Made by a program: the position numbers and the translations under genes. 64,000 nt of DNA from Clostridium chrysemydis (GTDB lineage Bacteria > Bacillota > Clostridia > Clostridiales > Clostridiaceae). The stretch spans positions 1,178,001-1,242,000 of the forward strand of contig NZ_JADEKP010000001.1 in assembly GCF_015234215.1 (NCBI RefSeq). Reading direction: 5' to 3'. The notes beneath the pieces are model-generated. The model was not told where the DNA came from, made no database searches, and saw only the letters and a list, made by a program, of their open reading frames with translations. Below are positions 8,373-16,192 of this stretch, piece by piece (the stretch's first letter is position 1; every line of letters starts with the position of its first letter).

Positions 8373-10100
8373 TTAGTTTAACATACTTTCAACTAATTTC
8401 ATTACATTTTCTTTAAATTTAGCTAAATCTTTTTTAGCACCTTCTATGCTATCACCTTTTATAGCAAGATATACTTTCATTTTAGGCTCAGTTCCTGAAG
8501 GTCTTACTACAAATGAAGATCCATTTTCTAATATGAATTTTAATACATTTGATTTTGGAAGTTTTATTTCTGAAACAGTTTCATCTAACATATTTTCTTC
8601 TTTGCTTAATTTGTAATCAAGCTTAGTTTTAACTTTTATTCCATCAATTTCTTTAATAGTTGCATTTCTTAAAGAATCTATGCATTTTGCTATTTTTTCT
8701 TGGCCTTCTTTACCTTTTAATTCTAGTGAAACTAAATCTTCTTTATAGAATCCAAACTTTTCATATAAAGCATTTAAGCCTTCTGCTAAGCTTAATCCTT
8801 TATTTTTATAATAAAGTGTCATTTCAGCAATTAACATACTTGCAATAACAGCATCCTTATCACGAACAAAGTCTCCAGCTAAATATCCATAACTTTCTTC
8901 AAATCCGAATAGATAAGTTTTATCTCCTGAATTTTTAAATTCATGAATCTTTTCACCTATATATTTAAATCCAGTTAATACATCCATTATTTCTATTCCA
9001 TAATGGTTTGCTATCTCTCTTGCACCTTCAGTTGTAACTATAGTTTTTATAACTACTCCATTTTTAGGTAGCTTTCCATTTTCTTTAGCTGCACTTAATA
9101 TATAATCAGTTAATAATAATCCTGTTTGGTTTCCTGTTAATACTTTAAATTCACCATCAGAATCCTTAACAACAACACCGATTCTATCACAATCTGGATC
9201 TGTTCCAAATATTACATCAGCACCATCTTTTTTAGCCATTTCTAAAGCTAAGCTAAATACTCTAGGGTCTTCTGGGTTTGGATATGGAGCCGTTGGGAAT
9301 TCCCCGTTTGGTGCTTCTTGTTCTTTAACTACAGAAACATTTTCATATCCTAATTCTTTTAATACTCTTCTAACTGGCATATTACCAGAACCATGAATTG
9401 GAGTATATATTATTTTAAGGTCTTTTGCTTTATCTTTTACTAAAGATTCATTTATAGTTAAACCTTTAACTTTTTCTATATATTTAAAGTCTATATCTTC
9501 TCCAATATAAACTAATAATCCTTTTTCTTTAGCTTCTTCTTCTGATATAGTTTTTATAGCCCCAAAATCTGTAACATCGTTTACGCATGAAATAACTTTT
9601 CCTGCTTTATCGTCAGTTACTTGACCACCAAACTCATCATACACTTTATAACCGTTATATTGCTTTGGATTATGTGAAGCTGTAATTACTATTCCACCTT
9701 TACAATCAAGTTCTCTTGTTGCAAAAGATACCATAGGTGTAGGTCTTAAACCTTCAAATAAGTATACCTTTACTCCATTAGCTGCTAACGTCAATGCTGA
9801 TGCTAATGCAAACTCATCTGATTTATTTCTTGAATCATATCCGATTGCTACAGATGGTTTATCAAAGTTTTGATTTAAGTAATCTGCAAAACCTTGAGTT
9901 GCTTTTGAAACTGTATATATATTCATTCTATTAGTTCCAGCACCTATAATTCCTCTTAATCCACCTGTTCCGAAATCTAAGCCTTTGTAGAATCTATCTT
10001 CAATTTCCTTTTCGTCTTTAATTTCTCTTAACTCGTTTTTAGTTTCCTCATTTATTATCTCTGATGTTAGCCATTCATTATATTTATCCTTATAATTCAT
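8373..10100 (-). CDS. pgcA: phosphoglucomutase / phosphomannomutase
   Basis: Alpha-D-phosphohexomutase that interconverts glucose-1-phosphate and glucose-6-phosphate for UDP-glucose and cell wall polymer synthesis. The four signature loops are present: the phosphoserine loop GGIVITASHNPKQYNGYK (about 130-147), the metal loop FGTDPDCDRIG, the sugar loop GFEESYGY and the phosphate loop VRPSGTEPKMK. The N-terminal FGTGGLRG is typical of the PgcA/PGM2 branch of about 575 residues. The longest frame starts further up, but AGGAGG is 7 bases before the ATG at 10100, so that start is used. Confidence 0.95.
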   Translation of the reverse strand: MNYKDKYNEWLTSEIINEETKNELREIKDEKEIEDRFYKGLDFGTGGLRGIIGAGTNRMNIYTVSKATQGFADYLNQNFDKPSVAIGYDSRNKSDEFALASALTLAANGVKVYLFEGLRPTPMVSFATRELDCKGGIVITASHNPKQYNGYKVYDEFGGQVTDDKAGKVISCVNDVTDFGAIKTISEEEAKEKGLLVYIGEDIDFKYIEKVKGLTINESLVKDKAKDLKIIYTPIHGSGNMPVRRVLKELGYENVSVVKEQEAPNGEFPTAPYPNPEDPRVFSLALEMAKKDGADVIFGTDPDCDRIGVVVKDSDGEFKVLTGNQTGLLLTDYILSAAKENGKLPKNGVVIKTIVTTEGAREIANHYGIEIMDVLTGFKYIGEKIHEFKNSGDKTYLFGFEESYGYLAGDFVRDKDAVIASMLIAEMTLYYKNKGLSLAEGLNALYEKFGFYKEDLVSLELKGKEGQEKIAKCIDSLRNATIKEIDGIKVKTKLDYKLSKEENMLDETVSEIKLPKSNVLKFILENGSSFVVRPSGTEPKMKVYLAIKGDSIEGAKKDLAKFKENVMKLVESMLN

Positions 10101-10132
10101 AAATTGACCTCCTTTAATACTGTACATGTTAT

Positions 10133-10160
10133 ATTATACATCACAAGGCAGAAATTACAA
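10133..10160 (-). promoter_or_regulatory. probable sigma-A promoter of pgcA
   Basis: A perfect TATAAT (10138-10133) has TTGTAA (10160-10155) 16 bases upstream on the minus strand. It lies about 33 bases before the pgcA start codon. Confidence 0.6.
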
Positions 10161-10377
10161 ACATTATCTCTTTTCAAATTTCTATATAAAAAAATGCCAT
10201 TCGTCACTTATTCTTAAACTTTTATTTTTTTAGACCTTAATTAACATAACCTAGTACTTTAAGTAAAATAAAAAAATTACTGTTAAACATTATTTTCTTT
10301 TTGGGTTAAATATCCTTAATTTAATATTCATTTTTAAAACTTATTCTAGTTTTAATTTCAGGCTTAAATCTACGTTA
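10161..10377. other. AT-rich intergenic spacer, no gene seen
   Basis: Between the pgcA promoter and the L25 terminator lie about 220 very AT-rich bases. I see no open frame with a ribosome binding site, no tRNA-like fold and no recognised riboswitch core. Confidence 0.6.
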
Positions 10378-10407
10378 AAAAAGAAACCTATATCTATAGA
10401 TTTCTTT
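10378..10407 (-). terminator. intrinsic terminator of L25 gene
   Basis: AAAGAAACCTATA and TATAGATTTCTTT pair with one mismatch around a very short loop. The hairpin lies 10 bases past the L25 stop and is followed by TTTTAA on the minus strand. Confidence 0.65.
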
Positions 10408-10417
10408 ATTAAATGCT

Positions 10418-11020
10418 TTAATTTGTTTCTTCTTTTTTAGCTTCTTTAGCTTCTTCAAAGTCTTCAGTATCTAACTTTTGTTCGTAAGAAACTGATGCTA
10501 TTATAGAATCTAAGTCATCAACTATAGAAAGTTCATTTGAAGACTCTATATCGTATGCTCTATATACAGAACCTCCAATCCCTTTAGAAACATCAACTGT
10601 TACTGACTTTGGCATATTTAAAGGATCACACTCAATTTTAATAGCTGCCCTTTCTTTTTGAAGTACAGATCCATTTTTAGAAAGGTATCCTTCACCTTCA
10701 AAGTTTATTGGAATTTCGGCTGTTATCATCTCACCTTTTTCTATTTCTTCTAAATCAATATGAACTATTTTATGATTAACAGGTTCTCTTTGAACCTCTT
10801 TAATATGAACATTTTTGTTTTTACCATCTATATTTAAAGATAGAACTCCATGTTCCCCGCAGTTTGAGATTTCTTTAGAAATTTCTAGTTCTCCTACTTC
10901 AAAAAGCATATTACCTATCTCTTTTCCATAAATAACGCCAGGCACAACCCCATTATTTCTTAGTCTTCTTGCAGAGTGTCCTTTGCCTAGTACTCTTTCT
11001 TTAACTTTTAAATTACTCAA
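10418..11020 (-). CDS. rplY: 50S ribosomal protein L25 (Ctc/TL5 long form)
   Basis: Binds 5S rRNA in the large subunit. The N-terminal L25 domain (about 1-90) has KGHSARRLRNNGVVPGVIYGKE, and the C-terminal beta domain (about 95-185) marks the longer Ctc form, 200 residues in all, ending in an acidic tail rich in Glu and Lys. The start is TTG at 11020, 7 bases after a perfect AGGAGG. In Bacillus ctc is a stress gene and sits beside spoVC; neither pth nor prs is adjacent here. Confidence 0.93.
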   Translation of the reverse strand: MSNLKVKERVLGKGHSARRLRNNGVVPGVIYGKEIGNMLFEVGELEISKEISNCGEHGVLSLNIDGKNKNVHIKEVQREPVNHKIVHIDLEEIEKGEMITAEIPINFEGEGYLSKNGSVLQKERAAIKIECDPLNMPKSVTVDVSKGIGGSVYRAYDIESSNELSIVDDLDSIIASVSYEQKLDTEDFEEAKEAKKEETN

Positions 11021-11164
11021 ATCAATTCCTCCTTATATCCTTTAAACAATTCTTTTTTAATTATTCCTCTTTTGAACTTTTTTATACATTACCCCATATT
11101 TTTATTTTTTTTACACATATCTGTAATAATTTAGTTGTAAAATAAATTTAAAGAGGTGATAAAT

Positions 11165-12169
11165 TTGAATAATTTTGAATGTAAATTATCAAGAAAAAAT
11201 AATATGGTCAGGATTAATTTTAACCAAACAGTCTCAAAAGGAAGTATATTTTATAAAGACTTTAAAGATGATACTTATAAAAAGCTTTTTAATTTTGTAA
11301 ATAAGGATTTTGTAGAGTTTAAAGATCCTAAGCCTGAAAATAGAACATTTTATAAAATAACTACCCCCTCTTCCCAATTTGAAATTGCAGAAAGGGTTCT
11401 TCCTTTAAAAAATTTCTATAATTTTAGAGATATCGGCGGATATAAAACAAAAGACGGTAGAAGAGTAAAATATGGTATTTTCTATAGATCAGAAGATTTA
11501 CATAACTTAAAAGGAGAAGATTTAGATTATTTTAAAACTTTAGATATTAAAACTATATTTGATTACAGATCTTCTGATGAAGTTAAATCCAATCCAGATA
11601 TTTTACTTAGCGGAATTAAATATTATAACCTATCTGGAATTCAAACTTTAAATAATAATTTGGATATGTTTACTTCTATTAAAAACGCCATTAAAAATAA
11701 TAAATTAGATTCTGTAGTAGATTATTTGATAGATGGCTATAAAAGCATGCCCCTTAATAATAAGGCTTATAAAACTCTTATAGAATCTATTAAACTTAAA
11801 GACAATACTCCTCTTCTTCAACACTGCACAGCTGGGAAAGATAGGACAGGCTTTGGTTCAGCTTTAATTCTTCTTTTACTTGGGGTAGATATGAAAGATG
11901 TTATCAGTGATTACTTATTAACTAATGATTGCACTAAAAATCACTTAAAAGTTTTAGAAGAAAAGTATGACCCTAAAAGTTTTAATTTAAATTTAACTAA
12001 AGATCAAATGAAAGAAATAAAAGGCTTACTCGGAGTAAAGAAAGAATTTATTAAATCTAGCTTTGATATAATAATGAAAAAATATGGCTCTTTTGACTCT
12101 TACTTTAAAGAAGAGTTTTCTCTAACAAGTGAAGATATAGAAAATATAAAAAACCTTTATTTAGAATAA
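11165..12169 (+). CDS. tyrosine-protein phosphatase (dual-specificity-like)
   Basis: Cys-based phosphatase of the bacterial tyrosine phosphatase branch that includes Listeria LipA-like enzymes. An N-terminal beta-rich region (1-85) precedes NFRDIGGYKTKDGRRVKYG and FYRSEDLHNL. The P-loop HCTAGKDRTGFG supplies the CX5R nucleophile loop with the KDR insert known from phosphoinositide-capable members. Length is 334 residues with no signal peptide. The longest frame begins at a GTG inside the ribosome binding site; AGAGGTG 6 bases before the TTG at 11165 makes that the likely start. Substrate unknown. Confidence 0.87.
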   Translation: MNNFECKLSRKNNMVRINFNQTVSKGSIFYKDFKDDTYKKLFNFVNKDFVEFKDPKPENRTFYKITTPSSQFEIAERVLPLKNFYNFRDIGGYKTKDGRRVKYGIFYRSEDLHNLKGEDLDYFKTLDIKTIFDYRSSDEVKSNPDILLSGIKYYNLSGIQTLNNNLDMFTSIKNAIKNNKLDSVVDYLIDGYKSMPLNNKAYKTLIESIKLKDNTPLLQHCTAGKDRTGFGSALILLLLGVDMKDVISDYLLTNDCTKNHLKVLEEKYDPKSFNLNLTKDQMKEIKGLLGVKKEFIKSSFDIIMKKYGSFDSYFKEEFSLTSEDIENIKNLYLE

Positions 12170-12173
12170 AATA

Positions 12174-12207
12174 AAAAATAGCTTAAGGAAAACCTTAAGC
12201 TATTTTT
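12174..12207. terminator. bidirectional terminator between phosphatase and antiterminator genes
   Basis: A 15-bp perfect stem, AAAAATAGCTTAAGG / CCTTAAGCTATTTTT, with an AAAA loop and T runs on both strands serves the two convergent genes. Confidence 0.92.
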
Positions 12208-13057
12208 AAAATTTAAGTAATTCTGAAACCGTAACTACTCTATGAATATGAAGAACTAAATAGATTATTTCATCATCACTTACTCCGTAGTTAAATTCTT
12301 CTTTTATATATTTTCTAATATTAAGTGCACAATCATATTCTTTAGGGTATTTAATCATAATTATATCAATTAGCCCTTTAGAATCATTGTTTAGATATTT
12401 ATTTACTATAACTCTTTTCGAAAAATATCTTAGATGGGTTAATAATCTATCGTAATTCATATCGTTTTTATTAAACTCTATATTAAATTCGCCTTTAATT
12501 ATCATAAGAATTCCATCTATAATTCTTGTGCTTAAAATAGTTTCTCTTCTTTCTTCTTTAAAGTTTGCATTTACTATATGTAATGCAATAAAACCAGCCT
12601 CGTCTTCTTCTAATCTTACACCTAAAGTTTTTTCGATATATTTAAGCGCCCAAAGACCTATTTTATATTCTTTTAAATGAACTCTTTTAATCTCGTGAAG
12701 AAGTTCGTTTTTAATAGTAATTCCTTCACTGCATCTTTTAATAGCAAAAGATATATGGTCCGTTAATGCAATATAAATATGTTCATCAAGTTCTGAATCT
12801 AAAACTTTTTCAGTATATTCGATAATTTTAGAACTAGCTTCAAATACCTCTTCTTTTATAACAGCTGCAAGTTGTTGCACTTTATTTTGAAAATTAGGAT
12901 TTTGAATGATGTAAGTTTTTTCTATTTTATCTTCATCAATTCCTTGACCTACCTTTTTTTTAAAAGCAATACCACAACCTGTTATAATCACTTCTTTTCT
13001 AGTCTTATCATCTATTGCTAAGACTACATTATTGTTGTATATCTTTTCAATAATCAC
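12206..13057 (-). CDS. BglG/LicT-family transcription antiterminator (orphan)
   Basis: RNA-binding antiterminator controlled by PTS phosphorylation. The N-terminal co-antiterminator domain (1-56) begins MIIEKIYNNNVVLAIDDKT and has the family GCGIAFKKKVGQ. Two PRD domains follow (about 65-170 and 175-283) with regulatory-type histidines in DHISFAIKR, LHEIKRVHL, GFIALHIVNA and LVLHIHRV. Length is 283 residues, normal for LicT. The usual target, a beta-glucoside or sucrose PTS operon, is not adjacent, and I could not find its RNA target in its own leader. The start uses ATG at 13057; the upstream GGAGTGG is well placed. Confidence 0.92.
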   Translation of the reverse strand: MIIEKIYNNNVVLAIDDKTRKEVIITGCGIAFKKKVGQGIDEDKIEKTYIIQNPNFQNKVQQLAAVIKEEVFEASSKIIEYTEKVLDSELDEHIYIALTDHISFAIKRCSEGITIKNELLHEIKRVHLKEYKIGLWALKYIEKTLGVRLEEDEAGFIALHIVNANFKEERRETILSTRIIDGILMIIKGEFNIEFNKNDMNYDRLLTHLRYFSKRVIVNKYLNNDSKGLIDIIMIKYPKEYDCALNIRKYIKEEFNYGVSDDEIIYLVLHIHRVVTVSELLKF

Positions 13058-13100
13058 TTATTACCACTCCACGAAACAAAATATAAAAACCAAATCAATT

Positions 13101-13128
13101 ATAATAATATGACTTAGATTTAAGACAA
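13101..13128 (-). promoter_or_regulatory. possible promoter of the antiterminator gene
   Basis: On the minus strand TTGTCT (13128-13123) is followed after 16 bases by TATTAT, or after 19 by TATAAT (13103-13098). The alternatives make the exact -10 uncertain. Confidence 0.42.
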
Positions 13129-13190
13129 TATATTTTAGTTATTTCGTTAATAAATTTACCATACAACTTATTATCTGTCAATAAAGCAGT

Positions 13191-13619
13191 TTACACAAAG
13201 TTTACATCTAGTTCATTTTCTGATATTACTTTTATTCCATTTTCTTCGAGTAAATTAGCTGTTATTCCCTTTCCTTTTATCTTTTTTCCTGTAAAACTAC
13301 CGTCATATATGTAATCACTTCCACAAGATGGACTTCCATCTTTTAAAATAGCTATCTTGCAATCTACTAGTTTTGCAAGTTTTAAGGCTTCTTTTGCCCC
13401 ATTTACAAAGTTTTTTGTAACATCTTCTAAATCTTTATTTATAACTTTTTCTTCTTTTATTTCAGATGGAACTCTTGGAGTCTTAAGTCCCCCTAATTGC
13501 TCTGGGCAAACTGGAATTCCTCTCTTTTCTTTTAATATCTTAAGACACTTTTCATTTAAATTGTTTTTACCATTGTATTTACAATTACACCCACAAAGAC
13601 ATGCACTAATTAATATCAT
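13191..13619 (-). CDS. DUF523 family protein (TudS-like iron-sulfur desulfurase)
   Basis: Small DUF523 protein related to TudS, a [4Fe-4S] enzyme that removes sulfur from thiouracil. It carries the family cysteine clusters ISACLCGCNCKYNG near the start, VCPEQLGG near residue 37 and DGSPSCGSDYIYDG near 95-110, which include the three cluster ligands of characterised TudS. Length is 142 residues. ATG 13619 is preferred over an upstream TTG because AGGGGAG is 7 bases before it. It is the last gene of a ccdA-tlpA-DUF523 operon, 12 bases after tlpA. The reaction is inferred from family only. Confidence 0.85.
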   Translation of the reverse strand: MILISACLCGCNCKYNGKNNLNEKCLKILKEKRGIPVCPEQLGGLKTPRVPSEIKEEKVINKDLEDVTKNFVNGAKEALKLAKLVDCKIAILKDGSPSCGSDYIYDGSFTGKKIKGKGITANLLEENGIKVISENELDVNFV

Positions 13620-13631
13620 CAAATCACTCCC

Positions 13632-14213
13632 CTAATACATATCATTTATTAATCCTTCTTTATAGTCTTTCATAGTTTCAAAATTCATAGCACCTTTAAC
13701 TATCTTCTTAACATACCCTTTTTCATCTATTAAGAAAGTTGTAGGTAATACACTTGCACCGTAGTTCATAGAAACTTCAGCTTCATCATCAAGTAGTGTA
13801 TAAAGGTTTAAATTATTTTTTTCTAAAAATTCCTTTGCCTTTTTACTACTTTCTCCAACGTTTATTGTTACTATTTCAAAATCTTTATCATTTTTACTTT
13901 CGTCTTGAAGCTTTTGTAAATCTGGCATTTCAGATTTACAAGGAACACACCAAGATGCCCAAAAGTTTAGCATAATATTTTTACCCTTAAAACTTTCTAA
14001 TGAAACTGTTTTCCCATTAATATCTTTTAATTCAAAATCTTTAGCTAAATAGTTTTTTTCTTCTTCAAGTTTTCTTTGAATATCAAGAGGCGGCTTATTT
14101 TCATCTATAATTTGCGTCTTTTCTTTATTTTTATCCTCTTTACTCTTATTTAGCATTCCGTAAGCTCCTGCACCTACAGCTATTATTATAAATGCAATTA
14201 TTATCTTTTTCAT
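13632..14213 (-). CDS. membrane-anchored TlpA/ResA-like thiol-disulfide oxidoreductase
   Basis: Extracytoplasmic thioredoxin-fold reductase tethered by one N-terminal segment (3-20); no lipobox cysteine is visible, so a signal anchor is likely. A charged linker (22-55) precedes the TlpA fold with the redox site NFWASWCVPCKSEMP and the cis-Pro loop VLPTTFLID. Length is 193 residues. It lies 15 bases after ccdA, which normally passes reducing equivalents across the membrane to such a protein. No cytochrome c maturation genes are in view, so its client proteins are unknown. Confidence 0.92.
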   Translation of the reverse strand: MKKIIIAFIIIAVGAGAYGMLNKSKEDKNKEKTQIIDENKPPLDIQRKLEEEKNYLAKDFELKDINGKTVSLESFKGKNIMLNFWASWCVPCKSEMPDLQKLQDESKNDKDFEIVTINVGESSKKAKEFLEKNNLNLYTLLDDEAEVSMNYGASVLPTTFLIDEKGYVKKIVKGAMNFETMKDYKEGLINDMY

Positions 14214-14228
14214 AATTTTTCTGTCCTC

Positions 14229-14891
14229 CTAAGAAATTAAGCCTATAAATATAACTAATTTATTAGTCATAATAAGCACTCCAACTAAAATCATTATAAC
14301 ACCAGATATAATTTTAATATATTTCATAAAAGAATATAATCTTCCTTTATATGAATTAAACTTATCTATAAGCATTCCTGTTATTACAAATGGCACTCCA
14401 AGACCTAATGAGTAAAAAGCAAGCATTAATATACCATTTATACCGCTTTCACTAGTTGATGTATATAATAAAATACTTCCAAGAATCGGACCAATACAAG
14501 GAGTCCACCCTGTAGCAAAAGCCATCCCCATAAGAAAAGGCTTAGCACCATTTACTTTATGCATAAACCTTTTCTCTTTATAGAAGCTTTTGAATTTAAT
14601 TATATCTAAAGTATGTAAACCAAAAATTATAATTAACCCCCCCGAAACTATTTTAAGTATTCTTATGTTTTCATTAAATAGCTTTCCTAAAAAACTAAAA
14701 GATGCACCCATAATTATAAATATTAAAGTAAACCCTAAAATAAATATTAATGATTTTTTTAATATAACGTCTCGGCCCTTTTCACCATTTGATAGAATAT
14801 TTACGTAAGCTGGTATTAAAGGTAATACACAAGGTGAAATAAATGAAGCAATTCCTGCTAAAAATGCAACAAAAATATTTATTTCATTCAA
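14229..14891 (-). CDS. ccdA: CcdA/DsbD-like membrane thiol reductant transporter
   Basis: Six-helix membrane protein of 220 residues that carries electrons from cytosolic thioredoxin to extracytoplasmic thiols. It begins with the family signature FLAGIASFISPCVLPLIPAY (helix 1, first redox Cys), and the second redox Cys is in GMAFATGWTPCIGPILGS (helix 4). Its operon partner TlpA is the natural electron acceptor. The ATG at 14891 follows GGAGGTG. It is the first gene of the three-gene unit. Confidence 0.94.
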   Translation of the reverse strand: MNEINIFVAFLAGIASFISPCVLPLIPAYVNILSNGEKGRDVILKKSLIFILGFTLIFIIMGASFSFLGKLFNENIRILKIVSGGLIIIFGLHTLDIIKFKSFYKEKRFMHKVNGAKPFLMGMAFATGWTPCIGPILGSILLYTSTSESGINGILMLAFYSLGLGVPFVITGMLIDKFNSYKGRLYSFMKYIKIISGVIMILVGVLIMTNKLVIFIGLIS

Positions 14892-15011
14892 AAGTTAAAA
14901 CACCTCCTTTATAAAAAATAATTTATTTTGATTATAGTACAATTATTTTTTATTATCTATTAGCTTTATGAAGTATTTATTAAGATATTAATCTTTTATT
15001 AAAATATAGAA

Positions 15012-15060
15012 AAAAAATAGATATCTAATAATGCTTAAAGCATTAAAGATATCTATTTTT
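15012..15060 (-). terminator. intrinsic terminator of the sugar kinase gene
   Basis: Arms AAAATAGATATCT and AGATATCTATTTT enclose a 20-base apical region that can itself fold (AATGCTT/AAGCATT). On the minus strand a run of T follows the stem. It begins 5 bases after the kinase stop. Confidence 0.8.
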
Positions 15061-15065
15061 ATAAA

Positions 15066-16016
15066 TTAATAAGTTTTTTCAACCCAGTTTATTTTATCTA
15101 AATATAATTCTACGTATTCATCACTCATCTTTGGATTTATTGTATCTTCATGAGAAATAGTTATAATTGACATTGCTATAGCATATTTAACTGTATCTGC
15201 CATAGATAATCCTGACATATATCCATATCCTACTCCAGCTACAAAAGAGTCTCCAGCACCTGTAGTATTTTTAACTACTGCGTTTGTTGCTTTTATCTTT
15301 CCTGATTCTTTTCCATTTGTGTAGTATATGCCTTCTTCATCTAAACTAATAAATACATTAGTAATTCCAAGGCTTAAGAAATATTCTCCAGCTTTCTTTA
15401 AATCTTCGTCTGTTTCTATTTTAAATCCACACATTATTTCTGCTTCTATTCTGTTAGGTTTAATTGTGTGGAAATATTTTGCTAAATGCTTTATCTTTTC
15501 AGCTTTAGCTGCTGAAACAGGATCTAGTATAAATTTAGTCTGTCCCTCATAAGTTTTTAGTATGTACTCTAGGATTTCTGCATCATCTGCATCTAAAATT
15601 GTATACTCTGCATTTTTTATAGCATCTTTTTTTGAATCTACGAAATCTCTATCCATTTCGTCTAAGCATTCCATATCTACTACTGCTGAAACCATCTCAC
15701 CTGTGTGGTCTAGTATAGCCATATAAGTTGGAGTGCATCCACCTTCTAGGATAAGAGAATCTTCCATATCATACCCTATCATTTTTGAATGCTCAAGAAT
15801 ATTTCTTCCATTTTTGTCATCTCCTATAATAGAGATGAATTTTGTATTAACACCAACCCTTGCAAGGTTTTCCGCTATGTTTCTACAAACGCCCCCTAAT
15901 GATATTTTTATATTTCCAGGATTTGAGTCTTTTCCTTTGTAAGTGCTTCTACTAAATCCTAGTATATCTACTATTGATGCTCCCATTAATAGTACGTAAG
16001 AATCTTTATTAGTCAT
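15066..16016 (-). CDS. PfkB-family carbohydrate kinase, pseudouridine kinase-like
   Basis: Ribokinase-fold kinase of 316 residues. The N-terminal MGASIVDILGFS, the glycine-rich lid motif SLGGVCRNIAENLARVG and the C-terminal anion hole NTTGAGDSFVAGVGYG are diagnostic of PfkB. The wording RNIAENLARVG resembles PsuK, which phosphorylates pseudouridine, but the usual partner psuG is not adjacent, so other nucleosides or sugars are possible. The longest frame starts 34 codons earlier in AT-rich leader; AGGAGAG before ATG 16016 decides the start. It is a single-gene unit. Confidence 0.87.
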   Translation of the reverse strand: MTNKDSYVLLMGASIVDILGFSRSTYKGKDSNPGNIKISLGGVCRNIAENLARVGVNTKFISIIGDDKNGRNILEHSKMIGYDMEDSLILEGGCTPTYMAILDHTGEMVSAVVDMECLDEMDRDFVDSKKDAIKNAEYTILDADDAEILEYILKTYEGQTKFILDPVSAAKAEKIKHLAKYFHTIKPNRIEAEIMCGFKIETDEDLKKAGEYFLSLGITNVFISLDEEGIYYTNGKESGKIKATNAVVKNTTGAGDSFVAGVGYGYMSGLSMADTVKYAIAMSIITISHEDTINPKMSDEYVELYLDKINWVEKTY

Positions 16017-16155
16017 ATTATCTCTCCTATTTCTATTTCCCAAATTGATAAAAAATATAACATAATTATAATTTAATGAAGGAAAAAAATAAACCCATTT
16101 TTCGATATTTTTTTGCAAAGTCTAGTGTAATCGTTAATCATTTTTAGTTTTTTGG

Positions 16156-16183
16156 TGTAACTGGATTTAAAAATCCAGTTACA
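16156..16183. repeat. perfect inverted repeat without T tract between mutS2 and the kinase gene
   Basis: Arms TGTAACTGGATTT and AAATCCAGTTACA are perfectly complementary around a 2-base centre. It lies 10 bases after the mutS2 stop. The minus strand downstream is A-rich, not T-rich, so it is not a textbook terminator in that direction; on the plus strand it is followed by ATTTTAACATT. It may be an RNA-stabilising 3' stem or a protein site. Confidence 0.6.
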
Positions 16184-16192
16184 ATTTTAACA

